From NCBI GenBank assembly GCA_963775185.1, contig CAVZIE010000031.1, positions 372,001 through 436,000 on the forward strand: a DNA stretch of 64,000 nt, written 5' to 3'. A program made the translations under genes and the position numbers. Position 1 is the first letter of the stretch, and each line of letters starts with the position of its first letter. The stretch comes from JAPSGB01 sp963775185 (lineage in GTDB: Bacteria; Myxococcota_A; Polyangia; Polyangiales; Polyangiaceae). The notes below the pieces were generated by a model. That model was not told where the DNA came from. It was given only the letters and a program-made list of their open reading frames with translations, and did no database searches. Of the stretch, positions 9,798 through 21,225 are shown piece by piece.

Positions 9798-9846
9798 GCC
9801 GGTCCGGCGCGGAACCGCGTTCCGCGGGATACCGCGCCGGACCGGC
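9798..9846 (-). terminator. Perfect 15-bp hairpin after methyltransferase gene; dispersed-repeat copy
   Basis: GCCGGTCCGGCGCGG (9798-9812) and its exact reverse complement (9832-9846) flank a 19-nt loop. The hairpin begins 8 nt beyond the stop of the methyltransferase gene (minus strand) and lies before the lipoprotein gene, so it probably terminates transcription. No T-tract follows. Both halves recur at 55638-55702 and the right half at 7054-7071. Confidence 0.6.
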
Positions 9847-9853
9847 GCTGCCC

Positions 9854-10621
9854 TCACTTCGTGGCGACCAGCGTCAGCCGCTTGGACTCGAGCGTGAACG
9901 GCTCGCCGGTGAGCGCCTCGAGTGCCGTCAGCTTCGAGAACCCGACGGCGCGCAAGAGCTCGCAGAGCTCGCGCAGGGTGTAGACGCGAATCGACGACGG
10001 GCGACTGACCTCGCGACCGTCTCTCTGGAACGTCCACGTGACCTCGACGCGCCCGGCCTCGAGATCCCAGCGCCGCTCCTCGAGCACGCGCGTGTCGCCC
10101 CACCACGACCAGCCGCGCTGCGCGAAGCGCGGCAGCAGCGTCTCCATCACGTGGGTGTCGATCAGGAAGCGCCCACCGGGCGCGAGTGCGCGGCACACGC
10201 CGGCGGCGAACGCGCGGTCGCCCGCGGCGTCGAAGTAGCCGAAGCTGCCCCAGAAGCAGTAGGCGGCGTCGAAGCGCGGCTCGAGCGCGAGCTCGCGGAG
10301 GTCGCCGCGGTGCCACGCGGGTGCGACATCGCGCTCGGCGGCGCGCTCGCGGGCGCGCGCGAGCACGCGCTCGTTGAAATCGACGCCCATCACGCTGAAG
10401 CCGCGCGCCGCGAGCTCGATCGCGTGGCGGCCGGGACCGCAGGGCGCGTCGAGCAGCGCGGCGCCGGGCTCGACGCCGAGGGCGTGCTCGATGAAGTCGC
10501 ACTCCTCGCCGATGTGCTCGTCTCGCGCGCCGGCGAGTTGCAGATCGCCGAAGGATTGTTCGAAGAAGTCGCGCCACCAGTCGGGAGGCGCGCGTTCGGG
10601 GGATTCATGCTCGCTGTTCAT
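9854..10621 (-). CDS. SAM-dependent class I methyltransferase
   Basis: 255 residues from the ATG at 10621. Rossmann-fold motifs are plain: motif I LLDAPCGPGRHAIELA, motif II GVDFNERVLARAR, then GDLREL and LAPGGRFLIDTH. The N-terminal WWRDFFEQSFGD is typical of small-molecule methyltransferases with this layout. The substrate cannot be told. A longer frame reaches 10657, but the first residues there look non-coding. Confidence 0.85.
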   Translation of the reverse strand: MNSEHESPERAPPDWWRDFFEQSFGDLQLAGARDEHIGEECDFIEHALGVEPGAALLDAPCGPGRHAIELAARGFSVMGVDFNERVLARARERAAERDVAPAWHRGDLRELALEPRFDAAYCFWGSFGYFDAAGDRAFAAGVCRALAPGGRFLIDTHVMETLLPRFAQRGWSWWGDTRVLEERRWDLEAGRVEVTWTFQRDGREVSRPSSIRVYTLRELCELLRAVGFSKLTALEALTGEPFTLESKRLTLVATK

Positions 10622-10666
10622 GGTCGGACTGCCTCTCTGCCCGCCAGCCCGGACCACAAAACGCGA

Positions 10667-10697
10667 AACGCCTTGCCGACCAGGCCGGCAAGGCGTT
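10667..10697. terminator. 12-bp hairpin between genes
   Basis: AACGCCTTGCCG (10667-10678) is followed by its exact reverse complement (10686-10697) across a 7-nt loop, then GTTT. It lies 46 bp upstream of the methyltransferase start and downstream of the relic region, so it may end minus-strand transcription from beyond 10.87 kb. An attenuator in the methyltransferase leader is also possible. Confidence 0.5.
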
Positions 10698-10874
10698 GTT
10701 TCGACTCTACACCTGTGCCGCTACACGGACTCTCCCGTGCGAATTACGACACACATGCGCGAGGCGAAGGTCATGCGTGGATGATGCGCCGGTGCGCGTA
10801 TCGGGTCAAGTCGGGCCTCGCGAGCCGCAGACATCGTCGTCCGGTTTGCAGCTCCGGTTGAGCGCGGCCGTCCG

Positions 10875-11259
10875 CTAGTCGATGAAACCGACCTCGACGA
10901 AGCGGGCTCCGATCGCGCGCTCGAGAGAGGCGACGAACTCACGGTTCGGAATCCTCCGCGGCGCGTCGTCGACGAACGCGGGCAGGTCCTTGCCTCAGTG
11001 GCAGCTTCGTCACGCCGCATCCGGACTCGCCGCCGGCGAACAGGTGCGGCTCGCGGCCGAGCACGATGCTGATGCGAGACAGGTACCGGTCCTCTTCGTC
11101 GCGCCCCGTGAAACCGACTTGCCGAACGCGCGCGTGATGGCTAGCCCGCCCTCGGGACGCAGACAGCTTGCGGCGGCTCTTCTTCGGCTCGCGGAACGAG
11201 AAGTCGCCGTACTTCGACTTCGTCGGTTCCTTTGGCAGCAGGTACACGTCAGATAGCAC
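10875..11259 (-). pseudogene. Degenerate gene fragment of unknown function
   Basis: A minus-strand frame encodes a protein-like stretch (LLPKEPTKSKYGDFSFREPK ... GGESGCGVTKLPLR), then the reading frame shifts by +1 near 10,995 and continues as LPAFVDDAPRRIPNREFVAS to a TAG at 10875. The protein-like quality of both parts suggests one gene, either broken or containing a base-calling error. I do not recognise the family and see no start or signal sequence. The surrounding 10.7-11.4 kb has lower GC and several relics. Confidence 0.4.
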
Positions 11260-11285
11260 GAAGCGTTCGAGCTACCGATCCAGTG

Positions 11286-11310
11286 CTACCGGACCAGGCC
11301 GCCGCCCCAA
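11286..11310 (-). repeat. Relic/direct repeat of the 3' end of the VIT/VWA gene
   Basis: These 25 bp match 13943-13967 with two mismatches. There the sequence is the last codons and stop of the large VIT/VWA gene (…WGGGLVR then stop). Here the same frame reads VPVDQGWGGGLVR and stop with no gene upstream. The two copies, in the same orientation, bracket the lipoprotein module at 11.4-13.9 kb. It is either a relic of a paralogue or a duplicated gene end. Confidence 0.5.
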
Positions 11311-11432
11311 CCCTGGTCGACGGGCACTCGCCGACCCCCGTGCTGGCTGATCCGGCGCGGAATCCAGCTTGATGGTTTTGGGAGATGGAGCGACGCTGGG
11401 TGGGCTGCGCTTGTGCAGAAGAAGGGGGCTTC

Positions 11433-13090
<1,658 letters not shown>

Positions 13091-13107
<17 letters not shown>

Positions 13108-13486
13108 TGCGCGCGCGTTGCTGGTGTTGGCGCTGTTTGCGGCCTGTGGGGGACGGAGCCGTTCGAGTGGACCGCCGGACGGCGGCGAAGCGGCCGCCGG
13201 GTTCGACGCGGATGTCGACGTGGCGTCCCAAGCCGGCCCGCCGGGGTGGGTCGCGCCCGCCGACGGCGGATTCTGCCGCCACGGGACCCACGACTGCGGC
13301 CCGTTTGGCACGTGCTACGAAAAGGAGGCGCTGTGCTGCGTAGGCAACGCCATTGTGGATGGATTATGCGTGTGCATCCCGGACGGGCTCGGCTGCGCCA
13401 TCGACGAAGCGTGCTGCACCACCAAGCCCGACGGTCTGTCGAAGTGTGTGCGGCTCTCCGAATACTCGGCGCGTTGCTACTACTGA
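13091..13486 (+). CDS. Cys-rich small lipoprotein
   Basis: 131 residues. ATG at 13091 gives MRRFGDARALLVLALFAAC, a lipoprotein signal with lipobox FAAC, then an Asp/Gly/Ala linker and a compact domain with 12 cysteines (patterns such as ALCCVGN, LCVC, EACC). The start overlaps the end of the sialidase-like gene by 17 nt, so coupling is likely. The cysteine pattern is repeated in the next gene, making the two paralogues. The function is unknown; disulphide-rich, surface-exposed and possibly adhesive or protective is inference. Confidence 0.65.
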
Positions 13487-13912
13487 TCGACCTGGCCGCA
13501 TGCGGTGGGGTCACGAGCTCCGCCAGCGCCGGCGTGGATGCCGCGGAGCCGGACGTGAGCACCGACGTTGCGGTGGCGGCGGTGGGCAAGGGGAGGCGCC
13601 GGGGCGGGCGAGGGCGGCGAACCGTCGGATGCGTCGCTGGACGATGGAGCGCCGCCCGTCGATGCCGCGGGTGACCCTGCCCCCGACGCTCTACCGGACG
13701 CGCCACCATCGTGCAACAGCGGGACGAACTGTGTGGACCTCGGGTACCTCTATTGCGGTGGTGGCGTGTGCTGCAACGGAGACCACGCTTCCGACACGAC
13801 GTGTGCCTGCGGTCCGCGCGATGGAGGTTGCTTGCCGGACCAGATCTGCTGCCCCCTGTCATGGGATGCAACGGATCCGCACTACGAGTGCCTCGATCCG
13901 ATCGAGGAGTGA
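13444..13912 (+). CDS. Cys-rich small lipoprotein, paralogue of the preceding gene, one frame break
   Basis: GTG at 13444 gives a signal core LRILGALLLLIDLAAC with lipobox LAAC. After an acidic linker the frame shifts by +1 in AAGGGGAGG near 13592; removing one G joins it to the downstream part (…EGGEPSDASLDDGAPPVD…, then CNSGTNC … GVCC … TCACG … QICC). The Cys spacing parallels the preceding protein. The start overlaps the preceding gene by 43 nt. The break is more likely a base-calling insertion than a mutation. Confidence 0.5.
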
Positions 13913-13942
13913 TTGCATGGTATGAGCCGGGCCGACCTGGCG

Positions 13943-16900
13943 CTAGCGGACCAGCCCGCCGCCCCAAGCGGTCTGCACTGGCACCAGGTGCGACGCCATG
14001 GCGATGCGCGCCACGCCGAGCGTCTTGCGTGCGCCGTCGAGGTGGAACGAGAGGGTCTTCTTCACGCCGGCGACGGTGACCGTCACTTCGCCGCTGGCCG
14101 GCGCGCTGCCGCTGGCGCGCGTGATCTCGATGACGTACTCGCCCGGCTTGGCGCCGCGCAGGGCGAGGCCCTCCCGATGGGTGCTGGTGACGTCGGTGGC
14201 GGTGATGACCGAGCGCGTCGGCGCGCCGAGCCAGCTGACGCGATCGCCGTCGGGGTGGAGCAGGGCCAGGTCCAGGTCGTCGCCGCCGCTCCACGTGGCC
14301 TCGAGCTGCAGGTCGCCGCTGAGCTTGTCCGCGAACGGATCGGGCTTGTCGAGCAGGCGCTCGGCGGCGGCGCGCGTCGTCTTGTCGGCGCTCGCCAGCA
14401 TGTCGTCCACCATGCTGCTCTCGCCCGTGGCGCGGCCGCAGCGCACGGCGTCCGAGAGCGCACGCGCGTCCTTGGCGCGCAGCTGCGCCAGGGCGAGCGC
14501 GTAGCGGCAGCCCTGGTCGGGCTTGCCGGCCCAGCGGAACGCCCGCGCCAGGCGGCGCTGCGACGCGACGTCGCCCGGGCGCACGTCCACCACGCTGCCC
14601 AGGATGCGGATCGCCTCCTCGCGATCGCCGTGCCGGGCGGCGAGATCGGCGCGCGCGGTCAGCGCGTCGGGATCGAGCGGATCCTTGTCGCTCCAGCGCT
14701 CGGCGACCTGGCTGGCGCGCTCGAGATCGCCGGCGAGCCCGTACAACGTGTACAGCTTCTTCACGGCGTCGCGGTGATCCTGGTCCTTGTCCGCCTCGCG
14801 CTCGGCGTCGGCGATGGCCGTTACGCTCGCCGCCTTCGGCACGAGCTGATCGGCGGTGACGACGCCGGTGCGCGTCCACACGCGGCGCATTGGGATCCAG
14901 CGCCGGCGCGACGGCGGCGGCGTCCAGGGCTGCTCGTCCGCGGCGATCTCGGCGGCGGCGCCGCCGCCGTACGGGTTCGTGGGCATCGGCGCGGGGCGCG
15001 ACGCCGGCTTCGGCGACGGACGCGCCTGCGCGACCGCGGCTCCCGGTGCCGCCGAGAAGCCGGTGCCGCTGGCGCCGAGCGAATCCAGGTCGGATGCGTG
15101 CGCCGCGCTCCTCTTCGTCGTCGCGTGGTCCGCGGGGCCGTCCTCCTCGTCGTCATCGGCCAGCGCAATCTCGCCCTTCGCCGACTTGCCCTCGGCCTCG
15201 TCCTCGCCGGTCCATTCCGGCGCGCTGCGCTTGTTGTCGAGGCCGAAGGCGCGGAACATGGCCTTGCTCTCGAGCACCAGCAGCGACGTGTAGCGACTCT
15301 GGACGCTGAGCTCGCTCGACAGACGGATCGCCTCCTTCTTCGCGTCGTCGCCGGGCTCGGTCTCGAGATCGGCGATGCGCACGGCGGCGTAGAGGCGCGG
15401 CACGAAGGCGTTGCCCTTGGCGTGGCTCGCGCTCAAGTGCAGCGGATAGCGCTGCTCGAACGGCTGCCCGGCGACCTTGCCGCGCAAGACGACGGTACCG
15501 TCCGTGGACGCGCCGCTCATGCGCGCCACGACGAAGCGCTCGCCACCGGCGGGGATCGTGTCCACGCTTCGCGGCGCGACCGCCGCGAGCCCCGACGGCA
15601 GCTCGACCGACACGTCGCGCAGGGCCGCGCCGTAGGTCGCGCCGAGTACGGCGTAGGCGGCCTCGGCCGTGCTCTGGCCCGGGACGTACGGCAGCACGAC
15701 GCCGCCGCCGCCGCGCGCCACCGCCGCGAGCGAGTCGAGATCCGAGTCGGCGCCGATGGCCACGGCGGTGACCGTGCCCTTGCCCGACGGCACCGCGTCC
15801 TCGACCTCGCGCGTCAGGTACGCGGGCCGGATCGGTCCGACCGTCGGCGTGCCGTCGCCGATGTAGACGATCCGCGTCTCGCGCCCGTCGGTCGTGCCGA
15901 CGGCCGCGCGCGCGCTCTTGATCGTGGCCGCCAGAATCGGAGGCGCCCTCCGGCGGGATCGCCTCGAGGAAGCGCTCCGCCTCGAGCGCCGCCTGCGGGC
16001 CGGGTTGGCGCAGCCCGCCGGGCAGCGCGCGGCACTCGGTGTCGCACGCCATCAGCGTGAAGCGGTCGGAGGGATCGAGCTCGCGCACGACGCGCACCGC
16101 CAGGCCCGACGCGCGCTTGAAGCGCTCGCCGAACATCGAGCGGCTCGCATCGACGGCGATCGCGAACGCGCGCTTCGCGTCGTCTTTCGCCCGCGGCAGC
16201 TTCGGCCGGAGCGAGATCGCCACGTACGCCTGGTCGCTCGTGGGCGCCGCGTCGTCGAGCTTGGCGGCTTCGGCCGCCTTCTTCGCTGCCGCCTTGTCGT
16301 CGGCGTCCGGCTGGTACGCCCAGGCGGTCATCTCGCTCTTGCGATCGGGCAGCGCGTACTCGATCACCAGATCGCCGCTCGGCACGAAGTCGCGCTGCGA
16401 GAGCTTCAGGTGGTCCACGTCGCCCTGCTTTTCGTTCGACAGCTCGTAGCCGCGCGAGTGCACGCCGAACGCGCTGTCGTTGCCCCGCACCTCGACGTCC
16501 ACGTCGAAGTTGTCGACCTTGGTCGAGCCGCCGGGATCGTAGGCGAGGGGATACACGTAGCGCCGGACGCCCGCCGACTGCGGCACGACCTGCGTGTACG
16601 CCAGGATCACGCGACGCTTGCCGTGCTTCGGGATGGGATAGATGCTGAGCTCGAAGCGTCCGCCGCGCTGCCACTCGAGCAGGGCCGGATCGCGCCACGG
16701 CCCGGGCACCCAGATGATCTCGTCGCGGATCGCGGCCTGGATCTGTGGCGCGGCCTGCACCAGCGCGCCGCGCATGATCGCCGCCGCGCGATCGCGATCG
16801 ACGAACGCGCCTTCCTCGAGCTTGCCGTCTACTTCCAGGGCCAGCCGCTCGATCTTGGCGTCCGGCGGCAGCGGGAAGCGGTAGATGCCCTCGAGCACGT

Positions 16901-18353
16901 CGCCGGTGGTGTTCGAGAATGTCTCGTCGACCTCGGTGCGCGCCACGCTGCCGGCGATGCGCACCTTCACCGAGTGCGACGCGAGCACCACCGCGCCGTC
17001 GCGCTCCTGCTTCGCGCCCGGCTTCTTCGCGCTCAGCTGCCCGAGGCCGCGCACCTCGATCGCCTCGTCGGGTTTTTCGACCGCCGACTCGCTCCACGCG
17101 AGCGCCTCGCCCAGCGCCGGCGCGCTCTCGACCCACGGCGGCGCGCCGGTCATGAGCCGGCCTTCCTCGCCGGCCCGCACCTCGACCTTGTGCCCCTTGT
17201 CGTCCACCAGATCGACGACGCCGCGGCTCACGTCCACCGACGTCTCGTCTTGCCCGACCGTGACCGCGAGCTTCGTGCCGCGCACCGTCACCCAGCCGTG
17301 CGGCACGTCGAAGCGCGCCGTCTGCCCGTCCACGTGCGCCACGTCCGCGACGATCGCGCCGTGGGACAGGCGCGCGCGCCGGCCCTTCGCCGCGTCCAGC
17401 GCGAGCTCCGTCGCGCGATCGAGCGTGAGCCTGGTGCCGTCCGCCATCGCCACCGCGACGCGCGTGCGCCCGTCGGTGCGCAGCAGCTTGCCGGCCGGCA
17501 CCGCCGCGCCCTTCGCCAACGGCGCGCAGCTCTTGCCCTCGCCGTCGCACAGCTCCAGGCCGCTCTTGCCGCCGTCCACGCTCGCGACGCTCTCGACCGT
17601 GCCGCTCCACGCCTGCGCCGCCACGTCCGCTCCGGAATGGTGCTTGCTCCGCACGACCAGCGCGACCGCTGCGGCTGCCGCCAGCCCCGATACCGCGACG
17701 CCCAGCCATACCTTCTTCATGGAACGAGCCCGGGCGGGCCCGGCCGGCGCTGCGCCTTGCGGGGAAACCCGGGTCGCGCCCTGGTTGTCTTCCTGGGTGT
17801 CGGTGCGGCGCGGGACCGGGCCCGGGACGTCGGCCGTCGCGACGCGCGCGGGCAGCGGTTCGGTTCTGGGTCCGCTGTCGTCGTGCGCGGGCAGCGGCTG
17901 GGTGTGCGGCGCTTCGTCGTCGCGGGTGGCGGCGGGCACGTGCGGCGCTTCGTCGTCGCGGGTGGCGGCGGGCGCGCGCGGCGCTTCGGCGTCGTGCGCG
18001 GGCAGCGGCTGGGTGAGCGGCGCTTCGTCGTGCGACAGGGCGGACTCGACGAACGGTGCTGGTAGCGGCTGGGTGCTCGGGCCCGCGTCGATCAGGCTGC
18101 TGTCGGGCGCGGGCGGATCGTCGCCGCGCGCGTCGAGGGCCGCGAGAACGCGCGCCTCGAGGTCCGCCGGCGCGACGTAGTCCCCTCCCGCGTCCTTCGC
18201 CAGCTCGCCGAGGCGCTCGGCCTCGTGGCGCGCGTCGCGGCACGCGTCGCAGTCGGCGAGATGATCGTACAGGCGCTCGGGAGCGGAGCCGTCGAGGATC
18301 TCCGCCATGTGCTCCTCGACCTCGGCGCAGGTCAGGTTCGTGGTGTTGCTCAT
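13943..18353 (-). CDS. Anti-sigma zinc-finger / FecR / VIT / VWA / TPR-like protein, one frame break
   Basis: About 1,469 residues once joined across a +1 break near 15,944 (one extra base in CC). In order: a zf-HC2 anti-sigma zinc finger (C9, H31, C35, C38), a Pro/Ala/Asp-rich linker with 12-residue repeats, one membrane helix (about 213-235), a FecR-like domain (about 285-405), a VIT domain (about 450-600), a von Willebrand A domain with MIDAS motif DASRS (about 733), a linker, TPR-like helical repeats and a C-terminal beta domain ending WGGGLVR. The start lies 3 nt after the ECF sigma gene, with AAGGAG inside that gene. It probably holds the sigma factor on the cytoplasmic side and senses ligands or cell-surface contact outside; this is inferred from the architecture. 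Confidence 0.8.
17906..17994 (-). repeat. 36-bp tandem repeat inside the anti-sigma linker
   Basis: Two near-identical 36-bp units (17906-17941 and 17942-17977) plus a partial third. They encode a 12-residue repeat around the motif PAATRDDEAPH in the linker between the zinc finger and the membrane helix. The repeat keeps the frame, so it would change linker length only. Confidence 0.6.
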
Positions 18354-18356
18354 GGT

Positions 18357-18944
18357 CTACTCCTTGCTCCCGATGCTCGTTCTCAGGTGCGCCAGTGCGC
18401 GCGACACGCGCTTGCGCGCCGCGGCCTCGTCGATGCCGCAGGCGATCGCGACGTCGCGGTACGACAGCTCGCCGGCGAAACGCAGCACCAGGGCCTCGCG
18501 CTCGCTCGGCCGGATGCGGCCCAGCGCGGCGCGCGCCCGCTCGGCGCGTTGTCGCGCGAGCACGAGTTCCTCGCTCGACGCCTGGCGGTCGGCGTCGTGC
18601 ACCAACCGCAGGCGATGGCCCTGGCGCAGCCGGCGCTCGAGGTGTCGCGCGCACTTCCGTCGTGCGATCGTGAACAGCCACGCGCGCAGCGCGCCCTCGC
18701 CGCGGAACGCGGCGAAGCCGTCGTAGGCGGCGAGCAGCGTCTCTTGCGCTAGATCGTCGGCTTCGGCCTGGGAGCCGACGAGCGCCATGCACAGGCGACC
18801 GAGGGCGCCGCCGTGCTGGCGGGCGCACAGCGACAGCGCGAGGCGGAAATCCCGTGCCTTGATCGCGGAGAGGACCGGCTGGTCCGCCGGATCCGCGGGC
18901 GGCTCCCCTGCCGTCTCGGCTGGCGCGGCGCTCTCTGCTCCCAT
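18357..18944 (-). CDS. ECF-family RNA polymerase sigma factor
   Basis: 195 residues from the ATG at 18944, chosen because AAGGAG lies 8 nt upstream (an in-frame ATG at 18971 has none). Sigma-70 region 2 is seen in EADDLAQETLLAAYDGFAAF and GALRAWLFTIARRKCARHL, and region 4 in PSEREALVLRFAGELSYRDV followed by AIACGIDEAAARKRVSRA. Region 3 is missing, as in ECF sigmas. It forms a unit with the downstream anti-sigma/VIT/VWA gene (3-nt gap), which is its expected inhibitor. Confidence 0.93.
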   Translation of the reverse strand: MGAESAAPAETAGEPPADPADQPVLSAIKARDFRLALSLCARQHGGALGRLCMALVGSQAEADDLAQETLLAAYDGFAAFRGEGALRAWLFTIARRKCARHLERRLRQGHRLRLVHDADRQASSEELVLARQRAERARAALGRIRPSEREALVLRFAGELSYRDVAIACGIDEAAARKRVSRALAHLRTSIGSKE

Positions 18945-19134
18945 GCTCTGCTCCTTCCCGTCCGATGCCATGTGGCCCCCAGTCGCGGGCTTGTGACCGG
19001 AAAACGCGCTTGCGCCCCCAGAGCTTGCAGCATCGGTCCGTGCGCCGGGGCGGACTAGCGGTTTTTCCCGCGGCGAGCGCGATCCCGCGCACACCCTGCG
19101 GGGGCGGCGAAAACTTTGCCGGAGCGGTCGTGGG

Positions 19135-19530
19135 CTAGCCCAAGGCGTCGGTGAGCGCGCGCAAGGCGTCCACCGTGGTGAAGACGCCCACGATCTTCTG
19201 CTCCCGCATCACGACGGCGGCCCCGTACTTGTGCTCGGCCATCTCGCGCGCGACGTCGCGGAGCGGCGTGCCGGGCGCCACGGCGTAGGGATCGCCGCTC
19301 ATCGCGTCTTCTACGACGACTTCCTCGGGATTCACGTCCGGGAGCGTCTCCACGAGGTGCAGGTCGCGAAGCGACAGGATCCCGACGAGCTGCCCGCCGT
19401 GCAGGACCGGCAGATGGCGGATGCGGTGCTGCTGCATCAGCCGGTGCGCGACGGCGAGCGTCTGCTCTTGTCCGATGGAATGGGGGCTGGAGCTCATGTA
19501 GTCGTCGACGAGGACGGTGCGGGTGCTCAT
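19135..19530 (-). CDS. Two-CBS-domain protein
   Basis: 131 residues made of two CBS motifs: VLVDDYMSSSPHSIGQEQTL...GILSLRDLHLVE and VVVEDAMSGDPYAVAPGTPL...GVFTTVDALRAL. CBS pairs bind adenine nucleotides and act as energy sensors, often free-standing in myxobacteria. Start ATG at 19530. It is divergent from the phosphotransferase gene. The target is unknown. Confidence 0.88.
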   Translation of the reverse strand: MSTRTVLVDDYMSSSPHSIGQEQTLAVAHRLMQQHRIRHLPVLHGGQLVGILSLRDLHLVETLPDVNPEEVVVEDAMSGDPYAVAPGTPLRDVAREMAEHKYGAAVVMREQKIVGVFTTVDALRALTDALG

Positions 19531-19615
19531 GCGCGCTTCCGCGTGCAAGACCCGTGCAAAGCCTGCGGTCGGCTTGGCCTGACCCGTGCATCCCGTCGCG
19601 GCAGGAGGCCCGCCG

Positions 19616-20719
19616 TTGCACGAGTTTGCCCGAGATGTCGCTCCGGCTCTGACAGAGGTCGTGGGCCGGGTGCTGCCCGGCGCCCGCGTCGTGGGCGTGG
19701 AGCCGCTCGGGTCCGACACGACCTCGGCCGAGGCCACGAGCAAGGCGGTGGGCTACGGCGTGCCGCTGAAGCTCGAGGTCGAGGAAGCCGACGGCACGCG
19801 GCGGCGCCTGGTGTTCCACACGGCGAGCCCGGACAACTTCGGCCACGATCGTCGCAGTGATCGCGCCGAAGAGATGATCCTGGCGTACGACACCTTCGGG
19901 ACCATCCCACGCCACGTGCGCGCGCTCGACGTGGGCGCGGTGAACCGTGATCAACGCGGCCTGGTTTCCCTGCGGGACGCCGGCGAGTTCTACGTGCTGA
20001 CGACCTGGGCGGACGGCCACGTCTATGCCGACGAGCTCCGGCAGATCGCCCACAGCGCCGAGCTCCGTGCGGAAGACGTCGCGCACGCCGAGCAGCTGGC
20101 GCACTATCTCGTGACGCTGCACCAGGAGTCGATCGACGATCCGCCGCGCTACGTGCGCGCGCTCCGCGATCTCGTCGGCAGCGGCGAAGGTGTCTTCGGC
20201 ATCGTCGACGGCTATCCCGCCGACGTGCCGTCGGCGCCGCGGGCGCGCCTGGAGGCGATCGAGCGTGCTTGCCTCGAGTGGCGCTGGCGCTTGCGCGGCG
20301 AGACGTCGCGGCTCGCGCGCATCCACGGCGACTACCACCCGTTCAACGTCGTGTTCGACGAGCGAGCGGGATTGTCGCTGCTCGACGCGGCGCGGGGTTG
20401 CGCCGGCGACCCGGCCGACGACGTGACGTGCATGGCGGTGAACTACGTCTTCTTCGCCGTCGAGGCGCCGAACGCATGGCGCGACGCGCTACGCGAGCTG
20501 TGGCAGCGCTTCTGGAGCGTGTACCTGACGGAGAGCGGCGACTCGCGGCTGCTGGACGTCGTGGCGCCGTTCTTGGCGTGGCGCGGGCTCGTGGTGGCAA
20601 ACCCCGCTTGGTATCCCGGCGTGGACGCCCGGGCGCGCGACAAGGTGATGCGCCTGATCGAGCGCACGCTCGCCGCACCACGCTTCGACCCCGCGTTCGC
20701 CGACGAGGTCTTTGCGTGA
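19616..20719 (+). CDS. Aminoglycoside/choline phosphotransferase-fold protein
   Basis: About 367 residues from TTG 19616, preferred because AGGAGG lies 7 nt before it; GTG 19586 is an alternative. The kinase-like catalytic loop reads RIHGDYHPFNVVFDE (HGDxxxxN) followed by LLDAARGCAGDPADD, where the usual metal-binding Asp is in LLDAA. Such proteins phosphorylate small hydroxyl-bearing compounds using ATP. It overlaps the next gene by 4 nt (GTGA), forming an operon with the APS-kinase-like and CoA-transferase genes. The substrate cannot be inferred. Confidence 0.8.
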   Translation: MHEFARDVAPALTEVVGRVLPGARVVGVEPLGSDTTSAEATSKAVGYGVPLKLEVEEADGTRRRLVFHTASPDNFGHDRRSDRAEEMILAYDTFGTIPRHVRALDVGAVNRDQRGLVSLRDAGEFYVLTTWADGHVYADELRQIAHSAELRAEDVAHAEQLAHYLVTLHQESIDDPPRYVRALRDLVGSGEGVFGIVDGYPADVPSAPRARLEAIERACLEWRWRLRGETSRLARIHGDYHPFNVVFDERAGLSLLDAARGCAGDPADDVTCMAVNYVFFAVEAPNAWRDALRELWQRFWSVYLTESGDSRLLDVVAPFLAWRGLVVANPAWYPGVDARARDKVMRLIERTLAAPRFDPAFADEVFA

Positions 20720-21225
20720 GCGGGGTCGTGGTGTGGATCACCGGCGTCCCGTCGTCGGGCAAGTCGACGCTTGCCGCCGCCCTCGCGTCGCGGCTCGCGA
20801 GTCGTCACGTGGCTTGCTGCACGCTCGACGGCGACGAGGTGCGCGCCGCCCTGGTGCCCCGACCCGGCTACGACGCGGCTTCGCGCGACGACTTCTACGC
20901 GACGCTCGCCAACCTGGCGGCGCTCTCGGCGCGCCAGGGGCTCGTCGTGCTGGTGCCGGCGACCGCGCACCGCGCCGCCTACCGCGAGCGCGCGCGCTCG
21001 CTCGCACCGGCGTTCGTCGAGGTATTCCTCGACGTATCGCGTGCGGAGGCCGAGCGACGCGACGCGAAGGGGCTGTACCGCGCCGTGAAGACAGGCAAGC
21101 TGCACGATGTCCCGGGGGCGGATCTGGAGTACGAATCTCCAGCGGCGCCCGACGCGCGTGTCCTCGGCGCGGAGGACGCTGCGTCGCTGGATAGCCTGGT
21201 ACGGATCATAGAAAGCAAGACATGA
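20716..21225 (+). CDS. APS-kinase-like (CysC-type) P-loop kinase
   Basis: 169 residues. The N-terminus carries GVPSSGKSTLAAAL (P-loop) and CTLDGDEVRAAL, matching the adenylyl-sulfate kinase signature; VFLDVSRAEAERRDAKGLY corresponds to the conserved C-terminal part. It is about 30 residues shorter than typical CysC, and the lid region is reduced. GTG start overlaps the upstream stop, and its own stop overlaps the next ATG (ATGA). The company of a phosphotransferase and a CoA transferase is not a sulfate-assimilation context, so the real substrate may differ. Confidence 0.8.
   Translation: MSGVVVWITGVPSSGKSTLAAALASRLASRHVACCTLDGDEVRAALVPRPGYDAASRDDFYATLANLAALSARQGLVVLVPATAHRAAYRERARSLAPAFVEVFLDVSRAEAERRDAKGLYRAVKTGKLHDVPGADLEYESPAAPDARVLGAEDAASLDSLVRIIESKT

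Noticed and set aside
11403..11417. Possible -24/-12 element before the phase-variable lipoprotein
   Set aside because: The -12 half is poor and the start site would overlap the Shine-Dalgarno sequence.
19544..19559. TTGCACG-GGTC-TTGCA 15 nt before the CBS-protein start
   Set aside because: The essential GG of the -24 element is TG, and no upstream palindrome is present; too weak to list as a promoter.
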